Assembly: GCA_023105745.1 (NCBI GenBank)
Contig: JALGQZ010000019.1
Span: forward strand, 1,612,001 to 1,676,000
DNA: 64,000 nt
Source of the DNA: Austropuccinia psidii
Taxonomy: Eukaryota; Basidiomycota; Pucciniomycetes; Pucciniales; Sphaerophragmiaceae
Direction of reading: 5' to 3'
Numbering within the stretch: position 1 is the stretch's first letter; every line of letters begins with the position of its first letter. This document shows, one piece after another, positions 35,698 to 49,700 of the stretch. The notes beneath the pieces were generated by a model that was given only the letters and a program-made list of their open reading frames with translations, ran no database searches and had not been told where the DNA came from. The translations under genes and the position numbers were made by a program.

Positions 35698-36830
35698 AAA
35701 CATCTTAAAGACTTTTCAAGCCATTCCAAATCATTGTACAAAATTTGTGATCAACAAACTGTCTTTGAAATGACTCAGGAAAGTATTCAAGCATATGAAA
35801 AAATCAAGTATTCCTTGACTAATGCACCATTATTATTGATTCCAGACTGAAAACTTCCTTACAAGCTGTATATTGATGTATGTGGTGAAGGTCTAGGTGC
35901 AGCTCTTCATCAAGTTAAAATTGTTAATGAAAAGCCTTATGAAGGTCCAATTTGTTTTATCTCAAGACAAATCAAACCTACTGAAAACAGATATGGAGCC
36001 AGCCAAATGGAGTTCCTTTGCCTTGTATGGTCTCTGGAAAAACTTCATTATTATCTTTATTGCAGTGTGTTTTAAGTGATTACTGATTGTAATGCAGTAA
36101 AATCATTTCTGAACATGAAAACTCCCAACAGACACATGTTAAGATGGCATATTTCTATACAGGATTATAGAGGCAATATGACCATAGTACATAAAGCTGG
36201 AAATATTCACAAGAATGTTGATGGTTTGAGTAGATGAGAACTACCCATTCCAAATCATTGTACAAAATTTGTGATCAAAAAACTGTCTTTGAAATGACTC
36301 AGGAAAGGATTCAAGCATATGAAAAAATCAAGTATGCCTTGACTAATGCACCATTATTATTGATTCCAGACTGAAAACTTCCTTGCAAGCTGTATATTGA
36401 TGTATGTGGTGAAGTTCTAGGTGCAGCTCTTTATCAAGTTCAAATTGTTAATGAAAAGCCTTATGAAGGTCCAATTTGTTTTATCTCAAGACAAATCAAA
36501 CCTACTGAGGACAGATATGGAGCCAGCCAAATTAAGTGTCTTTTCCTTTTTTGGGATCTAAAAAAACTTCATGATTATCTTGATGGTAGTGTGTTTGAAG
36601 TGATTACTGATTGTAATGCAGTAAAATCATTTTTGAAAATGAAAACTCCAAACAGACACATGTTAATATGGCAGATTTCTATACAGGAGTATAGAGGCAA
36701 TATGACCATAGTACATAAAGCTGGAAATATTCACAAGAATTCTGATGGCTTTAGTAGATGGGAATTACCCAATACACATTACAATCCTGCCCATTTTCCT
36801 ACAAGTGCAGAACCTCAGATTCCAATTTAA
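35698..36830 (+). pseudogene. Ty3-B RNase H region with a 524-bp tandem duplication
   Basis: The polymerase continues with the connection and RNase [16 protein letters not shown] with the first Asp, ASQMEF with the Glu, and [11 protein letters not shown] with the third Asp. The segment 35721-36244 is repeated at 36245-36768 with scattered differences. The period of 524 bp is not a multiple of three, so the duplication itself shifts the frame. In the second copy the Glu position reads ASQIKC, Glu to Lys. Only the second copy runs on into the normal downstream text ([19 protein letters not shown]). Confidence 0.85.
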
Positions 36831-38103
36831 GGAATTAACATCACATATGTGGGTACATAATTCTTTGAAGAAGTTATAGAAAGCTATAAACAAGATAATA
36901 ATTGTCATATTATTACTGCTCTACTTGACAATTATTGCAAAGATGAAGCCTTGGCTAGTTCTCTGGGTGATATTTGGAAGACATCTTCTGACAATGAAAG
37001 ATTCCATTTATTTGATGGTATCTTATATCATAGATCTAAACACACATATTTCATGATCTCATGTAGTAGAATGTTAATCAACACAATACTACTAGAATGC
37101 AATGATAACCTTTATTCTGGATATCTGTTTGAGTAAAAAAATGGAAAGAATTAAGACATGTGCCAGGTGGCCATCTTGCAGAAAAGATGTCATTGAGTAC
37201 TTTCATAGTTGTGATAGATGCCAGAAAGCCAATAAAGCTACTGGTAGAAGATTTGGTTTAACGATTCATATCCAAGAACCAAGTACTCCATGGGAAGGGG
37301 TTCATATGGATTGGGTAACAGCTTCACCACCTGGAGGTGATGAAAGTTAAAATTCTTGTTGTGTTATTGTAGACAGATATGGCAAAACTCCAGTTTTTTT
37401 ACCATGTCATAAAGATGAAACAGCTATGGATAAAGCTCTTTTTATTTGCAACAGAGTCATATCCCATACTGGTTTCTTTAAAAATATTATTAGTGATAGA
37501 GACCCAAAATTTAAATCAGCCTTATGGACTAATTCACATATGCTTTTGTGTACAAAACTATCATTCTCAACAGCATACCATCCACAAACAGATGGGTTAG
37601 CAGAAAGAATGATTCAAACCCTTGAGGACATGATCAGAAGGTTTTGTGCTTATGGCCTGGAGTTTAAAGATCCTGATGGCTTCACCCATGATTTTTTTAC
37701 TCTTATACCAGCATTTGAATTAGCCCATAAGAATTCTATCCATGCCTCAACAGGAAAAACTCCTGCAATGTTGGAGAAAGGATTGAGCCCTAAATTTCCA
37801 GTTGATACTTTGAAGAATGATTTAGTTGATATTCATCCAACTTCTTCAAGCTTTAATCTATATCTTGATAAAGTTAAGAATAATTTAAATCAACACATTA
37901 ATGATGCCTTTGAATATGCCAAACAGAAGTGGAATAAAAGTCATAAAACCCCAGAATTCAAAGTAGAGGACTTAATACTAGTTTCACCTCTCAAATTTCA
38001 TAATATTAAAGGCCCAAAGAAATTGTAATATTCCTTTTCAGGAGAATTTATTATTAAAGCACTTCATGGTACAAATGCAGTACAAGTACAACTGTCAGCA
38101 GAA
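36831..38103 (+). pseudogene. Ty3-B integrase remnant
   Basis: The zinc-binding domain near 37095-37240 keeps its Cys pair (HSCDRC), but both His are replaced (ECNDNLYSGYLF), so it cannot fold normally. The catalytic core is well kept: HMDWVTA, then ISDRDPKF, then an Asp-x35-Glu spacing to LAERMIQTLED, all in the 200-codon frame 37426-38028 except the first Asp near 37308. A stop after GGDES (37348-37350) and a TAA near 37133 break the frame. The C-terminal domain has KVEDLILVSPL. The enzyme would insert the cDNA into host DNA. Confidence 0.87.
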
Positions 38104-38406
38104 TTGGAAAACAAACAACCAAATTTCCCTGTCAGTCTAGTAAATCATTACACTTCAAGTGACAAGGAATTATTCCCTTTGAGAAATGAAACACCCTTAA
38201 AAGTACCCCCACTTGATCAAAGCAAGGAGAAAAAAGTACTGAAAGTCTTGAAAGAAAGAAGACTTAGGGCAGAAAATGAAAGAGAATACTTAGTCAGGTA
38301 CAGGAATCCACAACATGAAGATGAATGGATTTCAGAAAGTAAAATACCTGATTCCCAAAGGTTTCTCAGAATATTCAGACATGAGAGAAGACCAATTTCT
38401 CAATGA
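38104..38406 (+). pseudogene. Ty3-B integrase C-terminus with chromodomain
   Basis: This 100-codon open segment ends the pol gene. REYLVRYRNPQHEDEW followed by IPDSQRFLRIFRHERRP matches the strand, aromatic-cage and helix pattern of a chromodomain. Upstream PVSLVNHYTSSDKELFP is the usual joint between integrase and chromodomain in this family. A stop at 38029-38031 separates it from the core. Confidence 0.78.
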
Positions 38407-38541
38407 AAAGCTTGTACTGTGTGCTTTACATTCTTAAAAAGTATAAGTAGAGAGGTTGGACAGTGGATTATACCCGCCCCCCCAAAAAAAAAAAAATTGG
38501 GGGTATATTTCAAAGTAAAGATTGTGGTACAATTTCTTTTT

Positions 38542-38553
38542 GGTGGTAAGGAA
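38542..38553 (+). other. Candidate polypurine tract of Ty3-B
   Basis: The bases GGTGGTAAGGAA directly precede the 3' LTR start TGTGAG. The position and purine content fit a plus-strand primer, though two T residues interrupt it. Confidence 0.45.
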
Positions 38554-40708
38554 TGTGAGCCTGTGACATATGTATGACATACCCATAAGGCCACAAATAA
38601 CTTTATATACAGTTGATTTAGTCTTGAACAGACTTTTCAACTGGATTTAAAATCAAAAATAACAAAAAATAAGTATAAATTTTTTTGGATAAACAAATTT
38701 ATAATTATTGTGTCATTTTTGAATTCTACACCAAAAATAACCTAGGTTACACCCATAGGGTGTTATACCAAAAAATAATTATTTCTTATGTTATTAGAAG
38801 ATTTAAGAATCTCACAGTACAATTGCAACTTTTTTTAACATTTTTTGAAAATTGTTAAATTTGAGCTTAAATAAGCTTAAATTTAAAGTTGCATAAGGTT
38901 TATGCAAACATACCAAAATTTTAGTTAATATTAAGGTGTTGTTTATATTTACTGAATTGGCTAAGGATTTTCCATACAGGATTTGGATCCTGCGTGTGCT
39001 CAATTTAAAAGGGTTGAAGGCCATAGTAGGGCTTTAAATAAATAAAAGGGCAAAATTCACACAAAAAAGGTGGTACAAAGGAAAAAGACCAAACAGAGCT
39101 GGGGTACCCAACTTTTTTGGATCTGCAAGGATTAAATTAAGAGTTTCCACCTTCATTGGAGGATTTGAAACCTTATTTAAACTTTAATATTAGACTTTGA
39201 TCCAACCTTAAGGTTTGAACTGGTTTTATTCCAATTTGGACAGGAATTTCAAGCTTCCAAAGGGTAAATCCCAATATTCCAGCTTGAAATTAAGGTTTCA
39301 TGAACTGTCAAAGCTTAATTAAGCTTAAAAAACTCAAATAAGCTTAAACTTTTAAAGCTACAAGCATTACAGCCTTATTAAAAGCTAAGGTTTAGTGTGT
39401 ATTGCTATTTTACAGGAAAAAATAGTAATAACTTCAAAAATTTATTACAAATCCAATTCTTAATGGATTTTCCTGAGCATTTCACCCAGCTTACAATTTT
39501 ATGTTAACTGTGTATAAAATAAATTATAAGTATCTTTTATAAACAGTTTTTATTTTTAATTAGCCTGGAAATTTACTCTTTCAATTATACTTAAAGAAAA
39601 TTAATATTTCTTTAAATATTAATTGGAAATTGAGCTTAAGATATTTTTGCTTGAAACTCTATTTTTATGTTGTTCATTTTATTAAATTTAATATTAATTA
39701 ATTTTTTTTATATTAAAACTTAAAAAATTAACCCAAATGAGGATTAAAGTTACTTGTATTTAAGAATAACACTGGTAACTTCAAATTGTAATTGAAAATA
39801 AGTTACATTAAGCTAAGAACCTTATTTTTAAGCATGGTTTTTCATTTTTGACCTGAGCACACCCTCTATATCCATTATGAATCATGAGAGCTGCTCTATA
39901 GACATAAAAAGAGTCTATTCATCACTGCTTTTGTCCATCAATCATTATCAATCCAATCATATTATACATTTAAACAGGTAAAGTTTTATTACATATAAAA
40001 TGTTATTATCAAAGTAATTCTTAAGTTATTTAATTCTTTATTAACTTTAAATTGAAAGACTTGAAATCGTAGAATTCAGATAATTTCTGTAATCACCAAT
40101 AATATATTTTATTTTATGAAATTATCATCTTAATTATCTTTTAAAATCCACAAATTCCTCTTAAAAACTCTTTAATCATATTTTTTATTATAAAAATTTG
40201 TTTTATCATTCAAATATTCATTTTTTGCATGTTTTTAACTTATATTAATTATTGAATATTATAACCATTGGATTTAACTTGTTGTATTAAATATATATTA
40301 TAAGTAAGTTTTTCTCTAAATTTCTATATTTTTTTATCTATTATTAGTTTTTTTACATAGAAGTTTTTTATAAGAATTATTTCTGCACAGTGTGTTTGAT
40401 AATTCTTTTAGAAATAATGTTTATATTATTTATATTTTACATATGTAATTGTCTCATTAAGAGCCTTATAATTGTCAGTGACTATAAAAATGATAGAATA
40501 ATTATAATTTCTTACAATTATTAAGATTTTTTTATTATTATTACATTATTTAATAATAATTAAATTTCTTTTTTTAGTATAATTATTCTCAATAATTATA
40601 TATATTTGTGGTTATAATATTTTATTATATCATCTTTTTCTACTGAGGACAGTCATAGTACTCTTGACATTGTTACTATTATCAATAGTTACATAGACAA
40701 ACCTTAAT
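38554..40708 (+). repeat. 3' LTR of Ty3-B
   Basis: It begins TGTGAGCCTGTGAC and ends near AAACCTTAAT, where the other copies end CTTACA. It is 2155 bp and carries the empty site of the hAT-like insertion near 39795. The CTTACA-to-CTTAAT change at the end and many internal differences show an old insertion. Confidence 0.9.
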
Positions 40709-40713
40709 ATAAT

Positions 40714-43700
40714 CTATATTGTGTTAATTGAAAGAGAGATCAATTTTATTATCTTGAATATAGTTTTTTTTGGCCTTTCAGCTACGAGATTTTATTAATT
40801 AAATTGTTCTTTTTCTGTGAACACTTCTTTATTATTTAGCTTTCATTTGAAATTAAAAATTCCTTGGATATTAGTGGTAATAACTTACAAAAGAGTTATT
40901 TCAGGGAAATACATATCAAATTAGTAGTATGAAAAACAATTCCAAAGTTAAATTTTGAGAAAGCATACTAAAGTAAAATAAGAAAAAAAATTAAGAATAT
41001 ATTTCTTCATTTGGGCCTTCATGAAAAGCCTAACTTCCTTAATTACTTAGCTGAGGATTAAATTAGTTATTTTAATGTTGAATCTCCAACATCTTTGCTC
41101 TAGGCTATGAGATTATATTTTTTCTTTGTAGAATAACACCCATACTTTGGGAGAAATCAAAATTTCAGTGTATATGAATTGAAGTAATCATCATTCTTAT
41201 CATTTTGGATTGAAAATACAGATTTGTACCCATATTTTCAATAGAGGTCATTATTTGAGAAATTTTCACTTTCAATATAATGTGGTACAAATTCAAGAGA
41301 AATGTTATAGTTCAATCTCTATATTATTCCCACAATATTTATCTACCCATTTCAAACTAACAGCTTGAATTATTAACATGTAGGAGTAAATCTATCCCTA
41401 CCTCAATGTTAATATGAGCCATATCACCCAAATATTGAATTCCTTTCTAATGATAGATTTTAATTGCTACAAAAATTCTGATAACTTGATTGAAGATAAA
41501 CTTGATATTAAACAGATTGGGTTTAAGCTTAGGAATTCAAATTAATGTTACAATTTGAGAAATTCTTCCTCTAATTCTGTAAAAAATTTGTTAAAATTTG
41601 TTGATAGTTCCTTATGGGAATTATTTAAGAAAAAAGTTTGGTTATTTCTAATTAATAACTGTTTTTTCCTTACTGAAAAGCCTACAGAATCAACTTTCAA
41701 TTTTTTTAATTAAGATGAGTAAATCAATATTCATTCGAGAAAGAGAATTTTTTCAGATATTTCTGACAATAATAGTCATCTTTCATTAGATACATTCCCT
41801 CAATTCTATTTTCATATCATCAAGAACCAGAATTTAATTCAACAAGACCTAGCTTATTTGATACCTTTTGAAACACAACTTTCACCCTGGAAACCCATTA
41901 TTTTTGGAGTTTTGTGTGGGAAGACAAAACATTAATTCTCAATGATACTTTGGTTTGTTACTTTGAAGCTTTTTGTTTTCCCCTTTCTGTGTTTTTTTAC
42001 TTTTGAGAAAATATTTTTCTGTTATTTTTTAATTTTTTTCATTTTTCAACATAAATTTGTGATTTATTTTTGTTTGGTTGTCATGAGCTTACTAAAAATT
42101 CATCACAATTTCATTCTTCATTTTTATCCTTTATATCTTTACTTTTTGTATATATTTTATGAAAACTTATTTTATGTTGTTTTTAATTATTTTTCTTCTA
42201 ATATATAGTTTCTTCACAATTCATATATTATTATTATTTTGTGGTTTCCTTTTCCAATTTAATTACTTACTGAGACTTGACTGATTTTTAATTCAAATTT
42301 CTTGATTTATTCACATAGTCTATTTATGTTTCTAATTTTATGACTTGGAAATTTTTTTCAATTTATTTTGATTGATGTATTGTGTAATTTTTTACCTTTC
42401 TTCTTATTTCTTTCTCTTTTTAATTTTCTTGTATTCTCTTATTCTCATTTTCTTCTTTTTATTAATTTTATTTCACATCTTTTGTTTACATTTTTTTATT
42501 CTAAATTTATTTATGAAATTTTCAGAGTTTTGCTCTATTTTTTCACTTTTGAAGACTTTAATTTTTTCAATTTTCCCAAAATAAAGTTTATTTTTCATTT
42601 TTATACAACTTTTGAATTGCTATAGATTTCAAAGCTTGCTGTGTTTATTGCATTTTTCTTCTAGTTTTTGTGTATTGAATTTTCATAAATTCTACAATAT
42701 TTTTGAATCGCTTCAATTCCTCATTTTTTTTTGTATTGTGTGTTTGTCACCTGTATAGCTGAAATACAGCCACAGAGTTAATATAGGTGCACCAGTCTAT
42801 TTGGCCCGACAAGGCTGGAACATCTTTATTGGCTGTATAGCTGTATTTCAGCTATACAGACACAAAATCAAAAAAATATTGAAAAATTCAAAATCAAAAA
42901 GATGAAAACTAATGAAAACAATAAAAAACTCAGAGAGTTCCAGAGATTCAAAACTATTAAATAATCTCAAAATATGTAAAAATGGGAAAAATTTAAAAAT
43001 CAAATAATTTGAAAAAAAAATAATTAGAAATAGGATTAAAAAAGCCGAAAATAATAATAATAATCAATTTAATAAGTAGAAACCTAGACAAATTTAACAA
43101 GCTCAATAAGTACAAAAAAATTAAGAAATTAAATATATCATCAATTTCAGAAAACTTTGAAAAATTCTAAATTTAAGGAAATAAAAAAAAATTGAAAAAA
43201 ACACAAACAAAAATTTAGAATTTATAAAAGAATAAAAATATTTAATTTAACTCCAAAAAAACTCTATTAGGTATCTTAGGTTAGAAATTTTAAAATAAAG
43301 CTAAAGAACTGAATTTTAACAAAAAAAAAGGGTTGGAAAAAGATTAAAGATATGATATAAGCATAAAAGCATTTAATTCGAATCATAGAAGAAATCAGAA
43401 AAAAATACTTTCATAAAAAAGAGCACTATCAAAAAAAACATGATAAGATGCAATCTATAGAATAATGAGATTTATATAAGAGAGGCAGAAAGACTGCTAT
43501 ATTCTCAGAGTGTTTATATATGTGTATTTTGATTCTTTCAATTTTTTTTATAATCTCCTTTACATATGCATTCCTTTCACATAATTATTCTCATTCAGGA
43601 ATTTTTCAAACCCCTGGTATATTGTAAGAAAAGTGAGTAATTTGTTGTATTGGGGTATAGCATAGGTTGGGAAAAGAGAAAACAGATGTGGCTTATAGCT

Positions 43701-46700
43701 TACAGATTCTTTCGATTAATCTTTCTTAAACTTTCCAAATACCTTCTGTATCTAATTTAAGGATAATTTTGGAGAAATTATAGAACAAAAATGGATTAAA
43801 GCATGCATTGAAAACCATCTTTTTTATAATGATAAATTATTTTTTTAATTGAAAAACCACATTCATTCTGTTTAATAAAGATTATCAAATATTGTATTTA
43901 TTTCTGAGCCTTTTTTCTGGGATATTTTATATAGTATTTACAGCTACTAAGCATTTTTTACAGCTTAATAAAAGAATAATTCACAGAAACTACCCACTGG
44001 TTGGAAAACAGCAATTTCAACAGGTCAATTGGTGCAAAAAATGAACCCATTATGTTTCAGAAATGGCTCCAACAAAATTTGATCCCACATTTGAGGCTTC
44101 TTGGGTTTTTTTTGAAACATCATCAACCCCCTTCTGTATTTTGACTATTCAACCTTATAATAATTTATATGCTGGAAAGTGTGGAGTATGGTAGTATTCC
44201 TTTGGAGCTATAAGCCTGAGTCTAAAGTCTATCTCCTTTTTTCAGACTGAGAGATTGTTTCTTATCAAATATTTAATTGAATACTTTTTATATTATTATG
44301 TGAATGATGAGAATAGATAATGAGGTTGAATTTTCTCAAATACAAAACTTTCTAGAACAATTATTCAGCATTTCATAGAAAATTTCTGTGATTATCAGTA
44401 ATCCATATATCATATTCAAATTCAAATACTCATTTTACAACTTTTTTGTATTATTTTCCCTTGTTTTGAATTTTGAAGAAATTATTTTCTGTTATTATTA
44501 CATACTTCCTTTTTTTATCTCTCAATTTGATGAAGATATTGAGCTTCCTTTTTTATTCACCTCTTTATAAAACAAATAAATTCACATGTATTTAAGCATA
44601 TATAATAAACCCTCAAAAGCTTGGACCAATTACATTGAAAAATTAACATCTTTTTTTGTTAATTGATCAATAATTAGATTTAAAGAGCAATTCTAGATAT
44701 CTTCAAAAAAAATATGGATATCTAAAAACAAAAGGATTCAACAGGAATAAAATCTGTTATTTTAGGAGTTATTTTTCAAATAATCAAAGAACCATTCATA
44801 ATATGTGAAACAAACATCAAGAAATATCAATAGTAACTCTTTCAAAGATGAAAAATACTCATTGGATTTAATTAAAATCATGATTTCATTCAAAATCCAA
44901 AACCATTTTTTAAATTAGTTACACAGATGGGCTTTTAAGCTGAATCATTTATTACTTCTCCCTGCAGGAAGAAAATTCTGCTTGTCTTATGGTGGCAATA
45001 GATTATTTTACTCATATCTGAAAAGACTTCAAATCTTCTTGATAAATTATCTTTTTAGAAATGACAGGGAATTTAAATTTCTTGAATAAATAGACCAATG
45101 CTTTCATAAATAAAAGTGATTTAATAGGCACTGGAATAAAGCTAAAATTGGTCATAATTCTTTTTTTAGCATTACACAAAAATCTATGCTATAATTATTT
45201 TAATTTTTTTTAAAAAAGGAAGAAATATTCCCTGGATTAATGAAATTATATATCAAATAGGACGGTATTCTATATATTTTGTGGAATATTTCATTCCTGA
45301 TTTTTCGATGGGCCTTCTCATTGAATGAATTTTTCATTTTTCTGAGTTACTAAGTCAAGTAATAGCCTTTAGGGTATATGATAAGAGCTAAAATCACATT
45401 CCCTATGCTATTTTTACTTATTAAAAGAAAACTAAAAAATTTGGTATCATGCATCTTAATAAAGGTTTATTTTTTTGGATATATGGAAGCTCAGAATTCC
45501 AAGATATTTTCTTGGAAGCTTTCAGCTTTATTTTACTCTAAAGATACTCAAGCTCAGAAAAACTAAATATCCCTGAAATTATTTTCAGAAAATGATATAG
45601 CTGTCATTTGTGTTAAAATTACAACTGGGTTTATACAGATATTTGTAATTCCCTCAAAAGATACATTTCAGGTTAGGCTTGGAAGAAAAAATAAAAGACA
45701 GATCATCTTCAACAAAAGTAATAAACAATGTATTCCTCCATTAAATATATTGCTTTGTTATTTATAATATCTATTTGTCAAGTGGACCAATATTCCAGGA
45801 TCCCTTCCTCATTTGTGGCTTGACAAAAACACCATATATCCCAAAAGTTTTTTTTGTTTTTCATGAAGACTTTCAATTTGTAGAAATTAATGCTTAAAAG
45901 AACTTTGCACCAAAACTGGAGAATGATCAATTCACTCCTATAATTAGAAAAAGAATCTTTGTTCTACTTGAAAAAGATATAAAATCCTAAAATATTCTAA
46001 TTTATTATTCTTTCAGAATAGGTTCTGGACTAAAGAAATTCCTATCTCCTCTTTTGATATACAATTTGGGCTTGAAGTCTATTCAATTTCATTCTTAACC
46101 GCTATAGTACTAGTAATAAGAAAATATTCCCCCAAAATGTATCCTCAATGCGTATAAAAAAGTATTTTTCAAAATTACACAAAACTTTTTATATTGAAGC
46201 TTCTTATAGGCCACTCAAGTATCAAAATTCATTTCTTATTGAATTCTCATCATTAAAACAACCTATATTTTAAAGGTAATTTATTCTAGGTCCATTAGCA
46301 TATAAGCTTTTTATCCCATTTCCTTCCTATCACTAAGCCTCTCAGTGGGCGCCTATTCTTATATATTTAATAGAGGAACTAGATGACTTATGTAGTAAAT
46401 TTCTGTGATAGAATTTATAGCTTTTTTATTCCAATACAATTTTTCATTTTGAGTTTTTCTACTTTTCTATTTCTAAGTCCAAAACTTGATGGATTGAAGA
46501 ATTTTTGAGATTCTAACCTTCATGTATCTTTTTTAAATTCTCAATATTTCATTTTGAATGGAAAAATTCAAAGGATTTTTAATGCATGAGAAATGAAAGT
46601 AAGTGGTGTGTTACCATACTCTTCTAGGTGGAAAAATATGAATGAAGTTCTGAATACCACTATAAGAGATCAAATGCACTGTAAACTAACATTTTAAAGA

Positions 46701-49700
46701 AGGTTTGTAATCTTAAAATTTCTTTTATAGACTCTTAATATTATTTTATAGTGGTAGAAAACTTCTGGCTCAAAATATGTATCCACAAAATAAATATATA
46801 GTTTTTTTGCTAATTCTTTCTTGAAGAAAATTTATTAAAATAAGTTGTGCAACAGAAAGAAAAGATTTCTGGATAGCTTTTTTCCAATTTTATCTTAGAT
46901 CTTCTAGCAGAAGCTCAATGGGTGGATAAAAATGTGTTTCACTGGTAAGATTTTTCATTATTTGGATGTTGAAAACCTAAAATTGTCCATTTTATATTTC
47001 TCACATAAATATTTAGCTCATGATCGCTGTTTCTTGTGAGCTCCTGAAATATTTTTATAACCAAAATATTTTTGGTAGAAGATAGTTTCAGATTTGGAAA
47101 TCAAATAGTGAATTTGATGTAGAATCATATCAAAAGAACATCTCAAACATACAAAACTTTCAATTCTACATAATATATGAAGAAATCACCTATATAATAT
47201 GAAAATAGATTTTAAATCCCTTGTTGGGACACAAACCATTGCTTTAGACACAATAAGAAATCATGATATGACACAAAGATTGTGCCTCTGAAATTTTGAT
47301 TGAATAATTTTCCACTGGAAATTTCTTTTTCCACATAGTGCTGATATCTTCATACAAGTACTAAGCTCCTTAGCTCTTTTTATTATTCCTATGAAAATAT
47401 CCATGAATAAAACGTTTCTATATTATCATGGGTTATTGCACAGAGCTATTACTGAACAACTATTATCAAGTTTTTTCTTTGAAAAAATAAATTGAGCTAC
47501 CTTAATCAAGAAAAGATATAAAATAACCTCCCCTCCTCTAATCCCATAATATCTCTTAATACTTAACTGGATAATTTCAACTTTCTTAAAATGAAGTCTC
47601 ACTTTAAATCATGTTGAGTATTTTTTAAGCTTAATCATATATAAAGCCTTCATTTCTTCCAAAATTATTTATCAAAAAATCTTTAGCTCAAGTCATATGA
47701 ATAAATAGTATAAAAATCAGTCTTGAAAAGCCTTTCCATAAGGAAAAATTGAGTTTGGAATTGAATATATTTATCAAGTTAACCCATGTTTACAGATAAC
47801 ATATAATTGAAATATTATAGAAACACAATTTTGGAAAAGGCCCCAGTCCTAATAGATTTGTCAAAGTGTAATTTATACTTTCAAATCTTATCATTCTTCT
47901 TTTAAGTCTAGAGGGATTCCAAAACTTCTTATTGAAAAATGAGAATTTTAAATTATTGACTTCTATAGATCTTAGAGTGACACTTTTTTTCTGTTTTCAA
48001 TGGGACCTACATATTTTTATGTCTCAGAAGTTTTATTTGTTCAAATGGCACAAATGTGAAGTTTATTTGAAGGCCTTATGTGATAGTTCTTTTCTTGAAT
48101 CACATGTGAAATATTCATTGGGACATACCATCTAATAATATTTATTATTTCATTTCTTGAATCATCAATTGAATAGTGAATATATTTAGATACATCATAT
48201 AAACAATTTTTTCTTTCTGCTTGTAGTAGGGCTTTGAACTGTTGTTCTTCTTACCCAAGAAGATAGAACTGTGTATATAAAGAAAGTTTCTCTTATTTTT
48301 AACCATATTCTTCTATAAATAATGTATTTTCCATTTTGAATAGAAATAACTATAGTTAATCTCTTGGAGACTAATCTTATTTGAAATAAATCCATTTCAG
48401 ATATTACTCAATTTTTAATTGAAACTTCAACATTTATTCTACTATTTTTCTTTAAAATAAAATGTAACAATGATATTTCATATTTATTTCCAGGAATTAA
48501 TGCTCTCATAGAATTTTACAAAATATAATTGAATATTTGTGCTAGAACCCTTGGAGATTTGAGAAATGGAAAACCTTGATAAATTATTGATAAGGGAAAT
48601 ATACCAAGAATGTTTTTTATTACAAGATCTTAAAAATATGATGTTCTAGATTAAATTAATTATGCACTTTTTCAAAAATATTATAAAATGATATTCTTCA
48701 GAAAAAATGGTTCTCAATTTTTACATGAAAAATGAAATCATAATTATTAATAACTAATCTAATTTAAGAATATCAAATATTTTAAAGGAAGATCATGGAG
48801 AGATCTTGAAGCGATGATCATTAGAAGCTTTATATACTACAAAATCCACTCCTTGTATGTGAGTTCTTTGTAGTTAAATATGAATAAACAGGATTATTTT
48901 TTTTGAAAGGTTGTATCCTAATAGAAAATTATTAAAGAAAAAAAAATAATTAAATATTTAATTAAAAATTTTCTCCATGTGTTAAAAGAATAAATCAATG
49001 ATCTCATTGATATTTGAGATAGACAGGGGTAGCAAAGTGCAAGGGATTTAAGAGTCCTTTTCCATCACTTTCAAATACATACTTCATGGATGTATTTTTG
49101 CATGTATCAAAGGGTAAAAAAATTCTCAAAATTTGCTTAAAATTATATAATATTGCAAAATGAAACTATTTATCTGTTACGCTTTTATCCCTAAGAACTT
49201 AAACGCCAAATTCATACAGAAGAAACCTTAAAAAAAGTCTGAAAGAAAACAATTTATGGCAATTGCACGATTAAAAATGACTTATATACTCAATAAAACT
49301 AAAATTTATTATTTTTCACTCATTTGGGCCTTAAAATTCCATGTTTAAATGTTATTACGCTCCCCAAGATTTAGAGAAATATCCTTCAGCTTTGATATTT
49401 CCTGCATATCTAGAGTGATACGGAGCTATATAATAGCTTATTAAATGAGAATAAATTTGAGAAAATCGACCCAAAATACAAATGGTTTCAATATTTATGA
49501 TTTATTTATCATTTCATTACAAGTTTCTAGGATTAAAAACAGATTTGAAAAATATCTTCAAGTTTTTAAATCTTGAATGATGGTCCTGTTCCTTTATGTG
49601 AGGGTTCTCACCAAATTTCATCAAAAGGAGGCCTTAAAATTTTGATTTTTTGAAGCAAAGTATTCATAAGATTGATAGTTCAGATCCTCATATGTGGCTA

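Larger units (their letters stand above)
26351..40708 (+). mobile_element. Ty3-B: second chromodomain Ty3/gypsy retrotransposon
   Basis: Direct LTRs (26351-29998 and 38554-40708) are flanked by the perfect 5-bp duplication ATAAT (26346-26350 and 40709-40713). Inside are gag, protease, reverse transcriptase, RNase H, integrase and a C-terminal chromodomain. Later events are a 1.49-kb hAT-like insertion in the 5' LTR, a solo LTR of family C in the polymerase and a 524-bp tandem duplication of RNase H. Without these the element would be about 10.8 kb. All genes carry stops, and several catalytic residues are lost, so it is dead. The gag and pol resemble families abundant in Austropuccinia. Confidence 0.92.

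Noticed and set aside
41942..42625. Phe/Leu-rich frames that look like small membrane proteins
   Set aside because: They are translations of T-rich DNA in more than one frame and have no conserved residues.
44940..45060. Integrase-like VAIDYFTHI text
   Set aside because: It is too short and isolated; no second integrase motif is found nearby in any frame.
47932..48135. Reverse-transcriptase-like SIDLR text
   Set aside because: The match is a single pentapeptide with no YxDD box or neighbouring pol motif.
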